From Gammaproteobacteria bacterium (GTDB taxonomy: Bacteria; Pseudomonadota; Gammaproteobacteria; Eutrophobiales; Eutrophobiaceae), in contig JANQNX010000010.1 in the NCBI GenBank assembly GCA_028279365.1, forward strand, positions 146,206-210,205: a stretch of 64,000 nucleotides of DNA, in the 5' to 3' direction. This document shows, piece by piece, positions 1 to 7,844 of this stretch. The position numbers and the translations under genes were made by a program. The notes under the pieces were generated by a model, which saw nothing but the letters and a program-made list of their open reading frames with translations, did no database searches and was not told the DNA's origin. Position 1 is the first letter of the stretch. Each line of letters opens with the position of its first letter.

Positions 1-524
1 AAATCAAATGCGCCGGTTCCGCCAGAAAAGACTGCAGAACCATCATCACCAATACCGGCTAAACCGTTAAGTGTGGTAATAGAAGTTGAAATTTTACTGG
101 TCGTGCCAGAGATTTCGTTATTACCATCAGGAGCAATAGCAGCGCCGTTAGGCGTAGTCCCCATAAATCGATAACCAAAGGTATCGGTTCCTGAAAAGTT
201 AGTGGTTCTAACATCATCAGCAGCAATTACGGCCCAACTTTGCAATCCACCAATAAAACCGGTCATATTGCTATCGGCAGCTACGCTAAAACTCGGCGAA
301 CCACTCGCCATTTCATTAAAAGTTATTCCCAAATCACGCACATAAGTATTTGTGCCGTCAAAGCCATACAACAACAGTTCACTACCGCCAGCACCGCTAA
401 AAGCACTTCCATCAAACCCATTGCTTGATCCACCTGGGTTTCCTGGAATAATTGCAGCATTAGCCGTAGCGCAAACCAAAGTTGTACTTGCCAAGATAGC
501 AGCAAGATAATGTTTAAATTTCAT
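1..524 (-). CDS. Secreted protein, C-terminus beyond window edge
   Basis: An open frame runs from ATG at 524 to the window edge without a stop (174 codons), so it is partial. The N-terminus is a clear Sec signal peptide (MKFKHYLAAILASTTLVCATANA). The mature part is rich in Gly, Ser, Thr and Asn (GNPGGSSNGFDGSAFSGAGG and similar), a composition typical of secreted or surface proteins. The start is supported by a strong GGAGGAG ribosome binding site six bases upstream. The leader contains a candidate c-di-GMP riboswitch. Several genes nearby carry VPLP-type C-terminal sorting tails, so this one may too, but the C-terminus lies outside the window. I do not recognise the family. Confidence 0.75.
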   Translation of the reverse strand, partial: MKFKHYLAAILASTTLVCATANAAIIPGNPGGSSNGFDGSAFSGAGGSELLLYGFDGTNTYVRDLGITFNEMASGSPSFSVAADSNMTGFIGGLQSWAVIAADDVRTTNFSGTDTFGYRFMGTTPNGAAIAPDGNNEISGTTSKISTSITTLNGLAGIGDDGSAVFSGGTGAFD

Positions 525-578
525 TTAAATCTCCTCCATAAAAGAGATAATTACCTAAGTACATCCTTATAATTAAAG

Positions 579-676
579 TCATCCATGGCTTAGGCGACCC
601 GGCTGTCATGCCTGTTTGTTTTACATGACCCGTGGCTTTCCGGCCCTGCCTTTCAGCAGGTGTGGCTTTATCTCAA
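579..676 (-). promoter_or_regulatory. Candidate c-di-GMP-I (GEMM) riboswitch
   Basis: Read on the minus strand, the leader of the secreted-protein gene forms a first hairpin CCTGCT-GAAA-GGCAGG capped by a GAAA tetraloop. It continues with GGGCCGGAAAGCCACGGGTC, then a second hairpin GTCATG...CATGAC and AGCCGGGTCGCC. The GAAA-capped stem, the GGAAAGCC linker and the second stem match the order of the GEMM-I aptamer known from Vc2. The 5' flank needed for the P1 stem is not obvious, and ligand specificity cannot be read from sequence alone (variant and cGAMP forms exist). The platform would be the 50-base stretch ending in GGAGGAG before the ATG at 524. Confidence 0.65.
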
Positions 677-808
677 CTTCATATGAAGGGATAATTGATA
701 AAAGAAGATAATTCTTGCTCAATATCCCCCTTCCCCATAAGAAGCGAGAGAGATAATGACAAATCAGGATTGATTAATCTTTAAAGTAAGTTGAAGATTC
801 TGTTACAT

Positions 809-1054
809 GCCATACAAACGTATTACATTGAATCTAAGCGGCTGTTTATTAAAGCTTATTTCATTAAGATAGATACAATAAGATAAAAATTAATCTATTT
901 ACTCAACTATAAAATTCAAATTAAGCCAAACATAAAATAATTTCTTACAGCTACATTTTAAATGCCATACATTTGTATGACATACAATTACATCAACTCT
1001 TAAACTGATTGTTATATTTCTGTAATAGTTTTTCCCTAGTATGCAAACGTATAC
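809..1054. promoter_or_regulatory. Three CATAC/ATAC operator-like motifs
   Basis: Copies at 809-826 (CCATACAAACGTATTAC core), 964-983 (CCATACATTTGTATGACATAC core, partly palindromic) and 1039-1054 (GTATGCAAACGTATAC, near-palindromic). Related motifs occur at 16198-16213 and 19556-19571. All lie in intergenic regions upstream of secretion or surface genes. They look like sites for one shared DNA-binding protein. The adjacent ribbon-helix-helix-like protein is a candidate, but this is inference. Confidence 0.5.
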
Positions 1055-1150
1055 AAAATGATTCGTTACGCCCATATTCCCGAATCATTAATTATAACAA
1101 TACTATTTCTTGCTTAACGCTATTCAATACATCACATAGGAGTTCCGTGA

Positions 1151-1585
1151 ATGAATAATAGTAAACACTCTGTTTCTTTTCGTGTGGATAAAATCGATCT
1201 GGATAAAATCAAGGCAATTACGAAACGTATGCACACACGGGAATCAGATGTATTTCGTTTTGCTATTAAAATGACATTAGATAAATTATCACTGCTATGT
1301 GATGAAAACATGAAAGGCGTTGATGTTATGCCAGTATTCGTTGACTACGGTAGTGACATTGCCTCTCATTTTAATCTTGACAGTGATCGCATAGAGCACA
1401 TTATTAATTATGGTATTGAAGACGAAGAGTCTAAAGTAGATTCAGAAGATATTGGTTTGCTTGCCATGTCTGCAATGCCAGAACGTTACTTGAGCAGAAA
1501 ACTTAAGAGCTTGATTGACGAGCCCATTGAACAAAATAGCGTATCTGATGCGCTGCGTGAGTATCTCAATAAGAAATACCTCTGA
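1151..1585 (+). CDS. Ribbon-helix-helix-like protein, putative regulator
   Basis: 144 residues. The N-terminal 45 (SVSFRVD strand followed by two helices, KIKAITKRMHTRESDVFRFA) look like a ribbon-helix-helix DNA-binding fold. The remaining acidic part (residues 50-144) is unrecognised. An AGGAG site at 1138-1142 lies eight bases before the ATG. It is the first rightward gene before gspC, 28 bp upstream, and three operator-like motifs lie in its promoter region. It could be an autoregulated repressor or activator of the T2SS and VPLP-protein genes. The fold is called by eye, and no function is established. Confidence 0.6.
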   Translation: MNNSKHSVSFRVDKIDLDKIKAITKRMHTRESDVFRFAIKMTLDKLSLLCDENMKGVDVMPVFVDYGSDIASHFNLDSDRIEHIINYGIEDEESKVDSEDIGLLAMSAMPERYLSRKLKSLIDEPIEQNSVSDALREYLNKKYL

Positions 1586-1613
1586 GTTCAATACTCCTTA
1601 ATCAAAATCCAAT

Positions 1614-2231
1614 ATGAAATTCTCAGTCTATTTTGCAAGGGCCGCAACATTATGCGCTTTGTTGATGTTATTTTGGGTGGTCATTACTAAAACCGACGTG
1701 GAAGACATCAAGAAAAATACTGTAATAAATACCGAGGTTAATCCAACGCCTTTAAACAAAAAAACGACAAATTACGTGAAAGTTAATTCAGAGCAAATAA
1801 CAAACTGGCATTTGTTTGGAATTGAAAATATCAGTGCAAAAGATAAAAAAGAAAACAGCTTTCTCTCCTCTAACAATCTGAACTCTGACAGAACAGTATC
1901 CTTATTAAACCCTGAATCTCTACCAGCAACTAAATTAAAACTTGAATTGACTGGAGTTTTTTCCCATGAAGATAAAACTAAAGGCCATGCAATCATAAAA
2001 CAGGCTGCAAACCCGGGAATGCCATACCAGGTTGGGAGAAAATTAAGTAACAACATCAAACTTCATTCTATCCATAGTCGTTTTGTAATAATTAATAACA
2101 ATAATCACTATGAAAAACTGGCTTTACCTGAATTGGGCGCCTTATCAAATAAACAGGGAAATTCAAAAACACATCATAAACAGGCGGTAGAAATGATCGA
2201 GCAATACAAGAAAAATAACAGTCGTTCATAA
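1614..2231 (+). CDS. gspC: T2SS inner-membrane protein GspC
   Basis: 205 residues. GspC links the inner-membrane platform of the type II secretion system to the outer-membrane secretin. One N-terminal membrane segment (about 8-25) is followed by a Ser/Asn/Lys-rich linker. Then comes the homology region, beginning with the WHLFG motif and continuing with LELTGVFSH, the AIIKQ strand and the YQVGRKL strand. The C-terminal PDZ domain of longer GspC proteins is missing and the protein ends in a basic tail. It is followed 10 bp later by gspD, consistent with one operon. The ribosome binding site is weak. Confidence 0.85.
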   Translation: MKFSVYFARAATLCALLMLFWVVITKTDVEDIKKNTVINTEVNPTPLNKKTTNYVKVNSEQITNWHLFGIENISAKDKKENSFLSSNNLNSDRTVSLLNPESLPATKLKLELTGVFSHEDKTKGHAIIKQAANPGMPYQVGRKLSNNIKLHSIHSRFVIINNNNHYEKLALPELGALSNKQGNSKTHHKQAVEMIEQYKKNNSRS

Positions 2232-2241
2232 GAGAGAAAAC

Positions 2242-4215
2242 GTGCTAATTAAACTCATACACATATTGCGAATACTTTTTCTCTCAACTTTACTGATGAC
2301 AGGATCTGGCTTTGCTGAAAGTGAAACTAAAGACCCTTTGACACTGAATATGCAGGATGCAGAAATTGGTGCATTAATTGAAACGGTTTCCTTTATTACT
2401 GGCAAGAACTTTATCGTCGATCCGAGAGTAACAGGAAAGATTACGATTGTTTCTGCCATTCCTACTGAACCAGAAGAACTATATGATTTATTTTTATCTG
2501 TGCTGCGAGTCTATGGATACGCCGCAATTGAGAATAATGGCTTAATAAAAATCGTTCCAGATACCAATGCGAAATTTGAAAGTAATTCATTATCTACTAA
2601 CGAATTGAGCACAATTAATGACAGCAACACCACAATGGTGATTAAGATTGAAAATGTTAATGCTAATGATTTAATACCGATCTTGCGTCCTTTATTACCT
2701 CAAACAGCCCATCTGGCTGCTCATAATGAAAGTAATATGCTGATTGCATCTGACTATGCATCAAATCTGGACAGGCTTAAAAAAATTATTAAACGTATTG
2801 ATTTAGACAGTGATAAATCAATCGAAGTTATTCGATTACAACACGCAAACGCATCAGATCTTGTTGAAGTAATCCTGCCTAATTATCAATCAAAATCTGC
2901 TGGCAAAGGCAAATCAGCTGTTACATCAAATGTAAGAATGATTGCTGATGATCGAACAAGCAGCATTTTGTTATCGGGTGATAAAAAACAGCGACTCGAA
3001 ATCAGAGCACTGATTACTCATTTGGATACGCCAGTGGAACAACTTGGTGATACAGAAGTGATATATCTCAAGTATGCAGTTGCATCTGAAATGGTGCCAG
3101 TATTACAAAAACTCGGTGGGCGACTGGGTGTAAGTGATGAAGAGAGACAACAGTCTACTCAAAAAAATGCATCAAATAGCCAAAACATTACGTTTGAAAT
3201 TGAAGCAGACGATAATATGAATGCGTTGATTATACATGCACCACCAAAGCGCCTTAACGCTGTTAAATCCGTAATAAAACAACTGGATATCAGGCGGGCG
3301 CAGGTATTGGTTGAGGGAGTCATTGCAGAAGTCTCATACGACAGGTCAGTCGAATTGGGTATTCAATGGCAAACAAATGTACCTTCTCAAGATGGCTTTT
3401 TTGTTGGAAGCAGCCAGTCATCACTTAGTGAGTCTCTTGCCGAAGGCATTTCTAATTTTAATCCGCTGTCACTTAGTACTGGGTTAAGCCTTGGTTTTTT
3501 TAGCAGCGGAACACTAAGAAATCTGATAAGAGCAATTGAAGGTGATGGTTACTCAAATTTACTATCAACACCCACACTAATGACAATGGACAATGAAGAA
3601 GCAGAAATTGTTATCGGGCAAAATGTACCATTTGTGACAGGGCAATTTACCAATAATACAACCACACCAGATAACCCTTTCCAGACAATTGAACGACAAG
3701 ATGTAGGAATATTACTCAAGGTTAAACCACAGATAAATGAAGGTGATTCAGTAAAACTCGAAATTGAACAGGAGATATCCAGCGTTGCATCAAATTCAAC
3801 TGGAGCTGACTTGATAACGAATAAACGTTCAATCAAAACTAACGTGATGATTGATGACGGCGAAGTCGTCGTGTTGGGTGGTTTACTTGAAGACGATATG
3901 AGGGAAAGCGAAGCAAAAGTTCCTGTCCTGGGGAATATACCCGTGCTGGGAGCACTTTTTCGAAATACTCGTGATCAAATCGTCAAGACTAATCTGATGA
4001 TATTTCTTCGACCCCAAATTGTCAGGGACCTACGCACGAGTTCACGTTTAACTAACAGTAAATATAAAATGATTCGAAATGAACAGAAAAAAATTCAGGA
4101 TGAGGGGCTTACATTAATGCCAAGTATGAAAATTACCGAACTTCCACCTTACGAAGAAGTTCAAAAATCCAGTGATGAATTTTTAAAATCAGGTCCTGGT
4201 AAGTTATTTCGATGA
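2242..4215 (+). CDS. gspD: T2SS secretin GspD
   Basis: 657 residues from a GTG start preceded by AAGAGAG. It forms the outer-membrane secretin channel for folded exoproteins. A signal peptide (about 1-27) is followed by the N0 domain (LNMQDAEIGALIETVSFITGKNF) and repeated KH-like N1-N3 domains to about residue 340. The secretin core follows, with the family motif VPVLGNIPVLGALFRN near residue 560. A short C-terminal extension (EELPPYEEVQ-like region) may contact a pilotin, but no pilotin gene (gspS) is visible. Length and domain order are normal for GspD. gspE begins 6 bp after the stop. Confidence 0.97.
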   Translation: MLIKLIHILRILFLSTLLMTGSGFAESETKDPLTLNMQDAEIGALIETVSFITGKNFIVDPRVTGKITIVSAIPTEPEELYDLFLSVLRVYGYAAIENNGLIKIVPDTNAKFESNSLSTNELSTINDSNTTMVIKIENVNANDLIPILRPLLPQTAHLAAHNESNMLIASDYASNLDRLKKIIKRIDLDSDKSIEVIRLQHANASDLVEVILPNYQSKSAGKGKSAVTSNVRMIADDRTSSILLSGDKKQRLEIRALITHLDTPVEQLGDTEVIYLKYAVASEMVPVLQKLGGRLGVSDEERQQSTQKNASNSQNITFEIEADDNMNALIIHAPPKRLNAVKSVIKQLDIRRAQVLVEGVIAEVSYDRSVELGIQWQTNVPSQDGFFVGSSQSSLSESLAEGISNFNPLSLSTGLSLGFFSSGTLRNLIRAIEGDGYSNLLSTPTLMTMDNEEAEIVIGQNVPFVTGQFTNNTTTPDNPFQTIERQDVGILLKVKPQINEGDSVKLEIEQEISSVASNSTGADLITNKRSIKTNVMIDDGEVVVLGGLLEDDMRESEAKVPVLGNIPVLGALFRNTRDQIVKTNLMIFLRPQIVRDLRTSSRLTNSKYKMIRNEQKKIQDEGLTLMPSMKITELPPYEEVQKSSDEFLKSGPGKLFR

Positions 4216-4221
4216 AACAGA

Positions 4222-5700
4222 ATGCAATCGACAACTGAAAAAAAATTGCCTTTTAACTTTGCCCGTCAATGCGGTGTTTTGTTAACGTTCAATGACTCCC
4301 AAACACCTCTAGTTCTATTCCGCGAAAACACTAAACAAATCGCTATTCTGGAAACTTTACGTTTTTCAGGACAGGACTGCTCTATCAAAAAAATTACTGA
4401 TGAAGAATTCAATAGAGAACTTCAGCGTCAGTATGAAAATAATGCTTCAAAGGCTGAGCAAACCATGGCTGACATTAACAGCGATCTCGATTTGCAGGAA
4501 GTAGCGGAGCAATTGGCTGAGCCTTCAGATTTGCTTGAGTCTGAAGACGACGCGCCTATTATTAGACTCATTAATGCATTATTGGCAGAAGCAATACGAG
4601 AAAATGCCTCTGATATACATATCGATGTTTATGAGACTAATATGATGATCCGAATGCGCGTCGATGGTGTGATGCGAGAAATGTTGCAACCACCAAAAAC
4701 ATTGGCAAATTTAATCACATCGCGTATCAAAATCATGGCTAAACTGGATATCTCTGAAAAACGCTTACCTCTGGATGGGCGCATCTCTTTACGTATCGCT
4801 AACCGTCCGGTTGACGTGCGTGTATCAACCATGCCAGCCGGAAATGGAGAACGTGTGGTACTGAGATTACTGGATAAACAGGCAGGACGGCTCGAACTGG
4901 AAGAGATCGGTATGTCTCCAAACCTTGTTAACAGCATGGATGATTTAATTCATAAGCCGCACGGGATTATTCTAGTTACAGGGCCAACTGGCTCAGGTAA
5001 AACAACCACTTTATATGCTGCTATTACTCGGTTAAATAAAAAGCAACGAAACATCATGACCATTGAAGATCCGATTGAATATCATCTTGATGGCATAGCG
5101 CAATCGCAGGTCAACAGTAAGATTGAATTTAATTTCGCACGTGGATTACGTGCAATATTACGCCAGGATCCTGATGTGGTAATGGTCGGTGAGATCCGTG
5201 ACGCTGAAACCGTACAGATCGCAATACAAGCTAGTCTAACCGGACATTTAGTGCTTTCCACACTACATACTAATTCTGCTGTTGGAGCAATTACACGCTT
5301 AATGGATATGGGTACTGAACCCTTTTTACTATCATCCAGTTTAATCGGCGTATTGGCACAACGACTACTTCGAACGCTATGCGAGCATTGCAAACAAAAA
5401 TATATCCCCGATGAGAGTGAATTAAGAAAATTAGGCGTAAAAAGCGAAGGCCCCTTGCTCTATGGTCCGGGTGGTTGTGATAAATGTGGCAATACAGGTT
5501 ACAGAGGACGAACTTCCATCCATGAGTTAATCATGGTCGATGATAAAATAAGAAGGTTGATCCATGACAATGCTGGGCAACCTGATATCGAAAGAGTTGT
5601 ATATGCCAGGGCATTAACACTAAGGCAGTCTGGATATCAAAAGGTGCTGGAAGGAATAACATCAATTGAAGAAGTACTTCGTGTCACCAGTGATATTTAG
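4222..5700 (+). CDS. gspE: T2SS assembly ATPase GspE
   Basis: 492 residues. Cytoplasmic hexameric ATPase that drives pseudopilus assembly with GspF and GspL. It has an N1E-like region (about 1-110), the Walker A GPTGSGKTT at residues 254-262, an Asp box, and the Walker B region DPDVVMVGEIRD. A His box lies around LSTLHTNSA. The C-terminal zinc element has two CxxC pairs, CEHC near residue 387 and CDKCGNTGYRGR near 418, both intact, so the ATPase should be active. The order gspC-D-E-F is the classical one. Confidence 0.97.
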   Translation: MQSTTEKKLPFNFARQCGVLLTFNDSQTPLVLFRENTKQIAILETLRFSGQDCSIKKITDEEFNRELQRQYENNASKAEQTMADINSDLDLQEVAEQLAEPSDLLESEDDAPIIRLINALLAEAIRENASDIHIDVYETNMMIRMRVDGVMREMLQPPKTLANLITSRIKIMAKLDISEKRLPLDGRISLRIANRPVDVRVSTMPAGNGERVVLRLLDKQAGRLELEEIGMSPNLVNSMDDLIHKPHGIILVTGPTGSGKTTTLYAAITRLNKKQRNIMTIEDPIEYHLDGIAQSQVNSKIEFNFARGLRAILRQDPDVVMVGEIRDAETVQIAIQASLTGHLVLSTLHTNSAVGAITRLMDMGTEPFLLSSSLIGVLAQRLLRTLCEHCKQKYIPDESELRKLGVKSEGPLLYGPGGCDKCGNTGYRGRTSIHELIMVDDKIRRLIHDNAGQPDIERVVYARALTLRQSGYQKVLEGITSIEEVLRVTSDI

Positions 5701-5724
5701 TCAGTTTTGCTATAGATAGTCATT

Positions 5725-6939
5725 ATGCCTGCGTTTGAATATGATGCACTTAATTCACTAGGCCGCCACAAGAGAGGGGTCAGTGAAGCTGATACACCAA
5801 GACAAATCCGACAACAACTCCGTCGTGAAGGACTGACACCTATTTCAGTCGAGCCGATAGAAAAAAAATCAATCTCGAAAACATCTGCTTCCTGGAAACA
5901 TCGCCCCAGAGTCCCAACATCGGAAATCAGCTTATTAACACGACAGCTTGCTACCCTGGTAAGAGCGGGTCTTCCCCTTGATGATTCATTACAAGCGCTA
6001 TCCGAACAAGTGGAGCACGCGGAAGCGAAAAAGCTGGTGTTATCCATCCGCTCACGTGTCATGGAGGGCTATAGTCTTAGTGAGGCTATGACACCATTTA
6101 GTAACAGTTTCTCTGACTTATATATTGCAACCGTATCAGCAGGTGAACATTCAAGAGATCTGGCTTATGTATTGGAACAACTTGCCGATTACAACGAACG
6201 TAAAACTGCATTAACTCAAAAAATTCGATTAGCAATGCTTTACCCTTCTGTGTTAGCTGCTACTGCACTATTAGTTACAGCCGGGTTATTGATTTATGTT
6301 GTGCCTGAAGTCGTAGCTGTTTTCGAAGGAACAGATAAAGAACTCCCATTTATTACGATAGTTTTAATTTCAGTTAGTGACTTTCTTGCGGCCTGGTGGT
6401 TAGTCATTATTCTATTTATAACAATGTTAACTATGTCTGTAGTTTGGATTTATCAAAAAGATTCAGTTAAGTATCGATGTCATGATTTTTTTCTAAAATT
6501 ACCAATTATTAAAAACTTGATTCGTCAGGCTGATGCTGCACGTTTCACACGTACCTTAGGAATTCTGCTTGCTAGCGGTGTATCAATGATTGAAGCACTT
6601 GCCATTGGACAGCGCGCACTAATCTGTCTGCCAATTAGAAAAGCTGTTGAACAATCCCAAAAAAAAGTTGGAGAAGGTGAGACTTTACACACTGCGCTCA
6701 AGCATAATCAAAGTTTACCTCCTCTGACGATACACCTCATTGCAAATGGTGAAGCCTCTGGCAACCTTGAATCCATGTTGGAAAGCGCAGCTGAAGCTCA
6801 TGAACGCAATTTGCAAACCCAAATTAGTACTTTTCTTGGATTACTTGAGCCAGCGCTGATTCTAATGATGGGCGGCATCGTCCTCACCATTGTCATTGCC
6901 ATATTATTACCTATCTTTGAACTAAACCAACTTGTATAA
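5725..6939 (+). CDS. gspF: T2SS platform protein GspF
   Basis: 404 residues, the expected length. Polytopic inner-membrane protein of the T2SS platform. It starts with the family MPAFEYDALNSLGR motif. It carries two tandem T2SSF cytoplasmic domains (about 70-195 and 273-395) and three membrane segments, around 170-200, 215-240 and near the C-terminus (LEPALILMMGGIVLTIVIAILLPIF). It follows gspE by 24 bp. Unlike classical operons it is not followed by gspG; the pseudopilin genes are about 9 kb away on the other strand. Confidence 0.97.
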   Translation: MPAFEYDALNSLGRHKRGVSEADTPRQIRQQLRREGLTPISVEPIEKKSISKTSASWKHRPRVPTSEISLLTRQLATLVRAGLPLDDSLQALSEQVEHAEAKKLVLSIRSRVMEGYSLSEAMTPFSNSFSDLYIATVSAGEHSRDLAYVLEQLADYNERKTALTQKIRLAMLYPSVLAATALLVTAGLLIYVVPEVVAVFEGTDKELPFITIVLISVSDFLAAWWLVIILFITMLTMSVVWIYQKDSVKYRCHDFFLKLPIIKNLIRQADAARFTRTLGILLASGVSMIEALAIGQRALICLPIRKAVEQSQKKVGEGETLHTALKHNQSLPPLTIHLIANGEASGNLESMLESAAEAHERNLQTQISTFLGLLEPALILMMGGIVLTIVIAILLPIFELNQLV

Positions 6940-6961
6940 ACTTAAAGTCAGGAATTAACCC

Positions 6962-7744
6962 ATGAATACTTTCTTACTTATCTCCTTTTTTTGTTTGAGC
7001 CTATTGTCAAACTCTGCCTATGCTGTTGATGAAAAGGTGACTGAATCGATAACTAGTACATTGCAACAATTTATGCCTAATCTGAAAATAAATTCTATTG
7101 AAGAAACACCTCTGGAAGGAATTTACGAAGTTGGTAGTGGTAATGAATATATCTATATGTCTGGAGATGGCAGGTATTATATTTATGGTGATTTGATTGA
7201 TACTGAGCAGAAATGGAATGTGACAGAAGAATCCAGATCGATATGGAGAAAAAAACTGTTCAATGATATTAATCTGGATAGTGTAATTTCATTTGCAGCA
7301 ACGAATGAAAAACACAATTTGTATGTATTTACAGATATAGATTGTGGGTATTGTAGAAAATTGCATGATGAAATTGAAAAACTAAATAATGCCGGTATCA
7401 CCGTTAACTATTTAGCTTATCCAAGAACTGGTGAATTCAGTCCGGCATGGAATGAAATGGCTAAAGTCTGGTGTTCGAATGATCGACAAACAGCAATTAC
7501 CGATGCCAAAGCAGACCGTCGGGACAAACTGGCTGAAGGCCGCTCGGTTGAGGATGTGGTTGCCTGTGGAGAAATAATAAAACAACATTTTGAACAAGGA
7601 GAACTGTTAAGCATTAAAGGAACACCTGCTATCTATCTCGATACGGGTGATACAATTAAAGGATACATGCCCGCAGATAAATTGATAACCAAAATTGAAA
7701 GTATCAAAAATAGTTATAATACGAATCAATCAGCTTCGCGTTAA
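6962..7744 (+). CDS. dsbC: DsbC-like periplasmic disulfide isomerase
   Basis: 260 residues with a signal peptide (about 1-21, ending SAYA). There is a DsbC-type N-terminal dimerisation region (about 25-80) and a thioredoxin-fold domain with the active site C128-G-Y-C131 and the cis-Pro loop in GTPAIYL. It would isomerise disulfide bonds in periplasmic proteins. The family normally works with the membrane reductase DsbD, which is not in this window. The position directly downstream of gspF (22 bp) suggests it helps fold T2SS substrates before export. Confidence 0.9.
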   Translation: MNTFLLISFFCLSLLSNSAYAVDEKVTESITSTLQQFMPNLKINSIEETPLEGIYEVGSGNEYIYMSGDGRYYIYGDLIDTEQKWNVTEESRSIWRKKLFNDINLDSVISFAATNEKHNLYVFTDIDCGYCRKLHDEIEKLNNAGITVNYLAYPRTGEFSPAWNEMAKVWCSNDRQTAITDAKADRRDKLAEGRSVEDVVACGEIIKQHFEQGELLSIKGTPAIYLDTGDTIKGYMPADKLITKIESIKNSYNTNQSASR

Positions 7745-7812
7745 AATCATATCAACAAATTAGCAAGAAAAATGATTCCTTTCATTTTCATGTAATATTT
7801 ATCATGCACATT

Positions 7813-7841
7813 GATACAAACAAATTTAACTTGTTTGTATC
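7813..7841 (+). promoter_or_regulatory. 11-bp perfect inverted repeat abutting a start codon
   Basis: The arms GATACAAACAA and TTGTTTGTATC flank a 7-base loop and end three bases before the ATG at 7845. No poly-T follows and no Shine-Dalgarno sequence is visible before that ATG. It could be an RNA hairpin controlling translation of the DUF2341-ExbB gene, a protein operator, or a weak 3' end for the gsp-dsbC transcript. Confidence 0.5.
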
Positions 7842-7844
7842 GTT

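Larger units (their letters stand above)
525..1150. other. Intergenic regulatory region between divergent genes
   Basis: This 626 bp AT-rich gap separates the leftward secreted-protein gene from the rightward ribbon-helix-helix/T2SS genes. It holds the candidate riboswitch on the minus strand (579-676) and three copies of a CATAC/ATAC motif (809-826, 964-983, 1039-1054). No convincing coding sequence is visible. I could not assign a clean -35/-10 pair. Confidence 0.7.

Noticed and set aside
323..505. Short minus-strand open frame with a hydrophobic start
   Set aside because: It is a shifted frame inside the secreted-protein gene (524 to window edge), which has the signal peptide and strong ribosome binding site.
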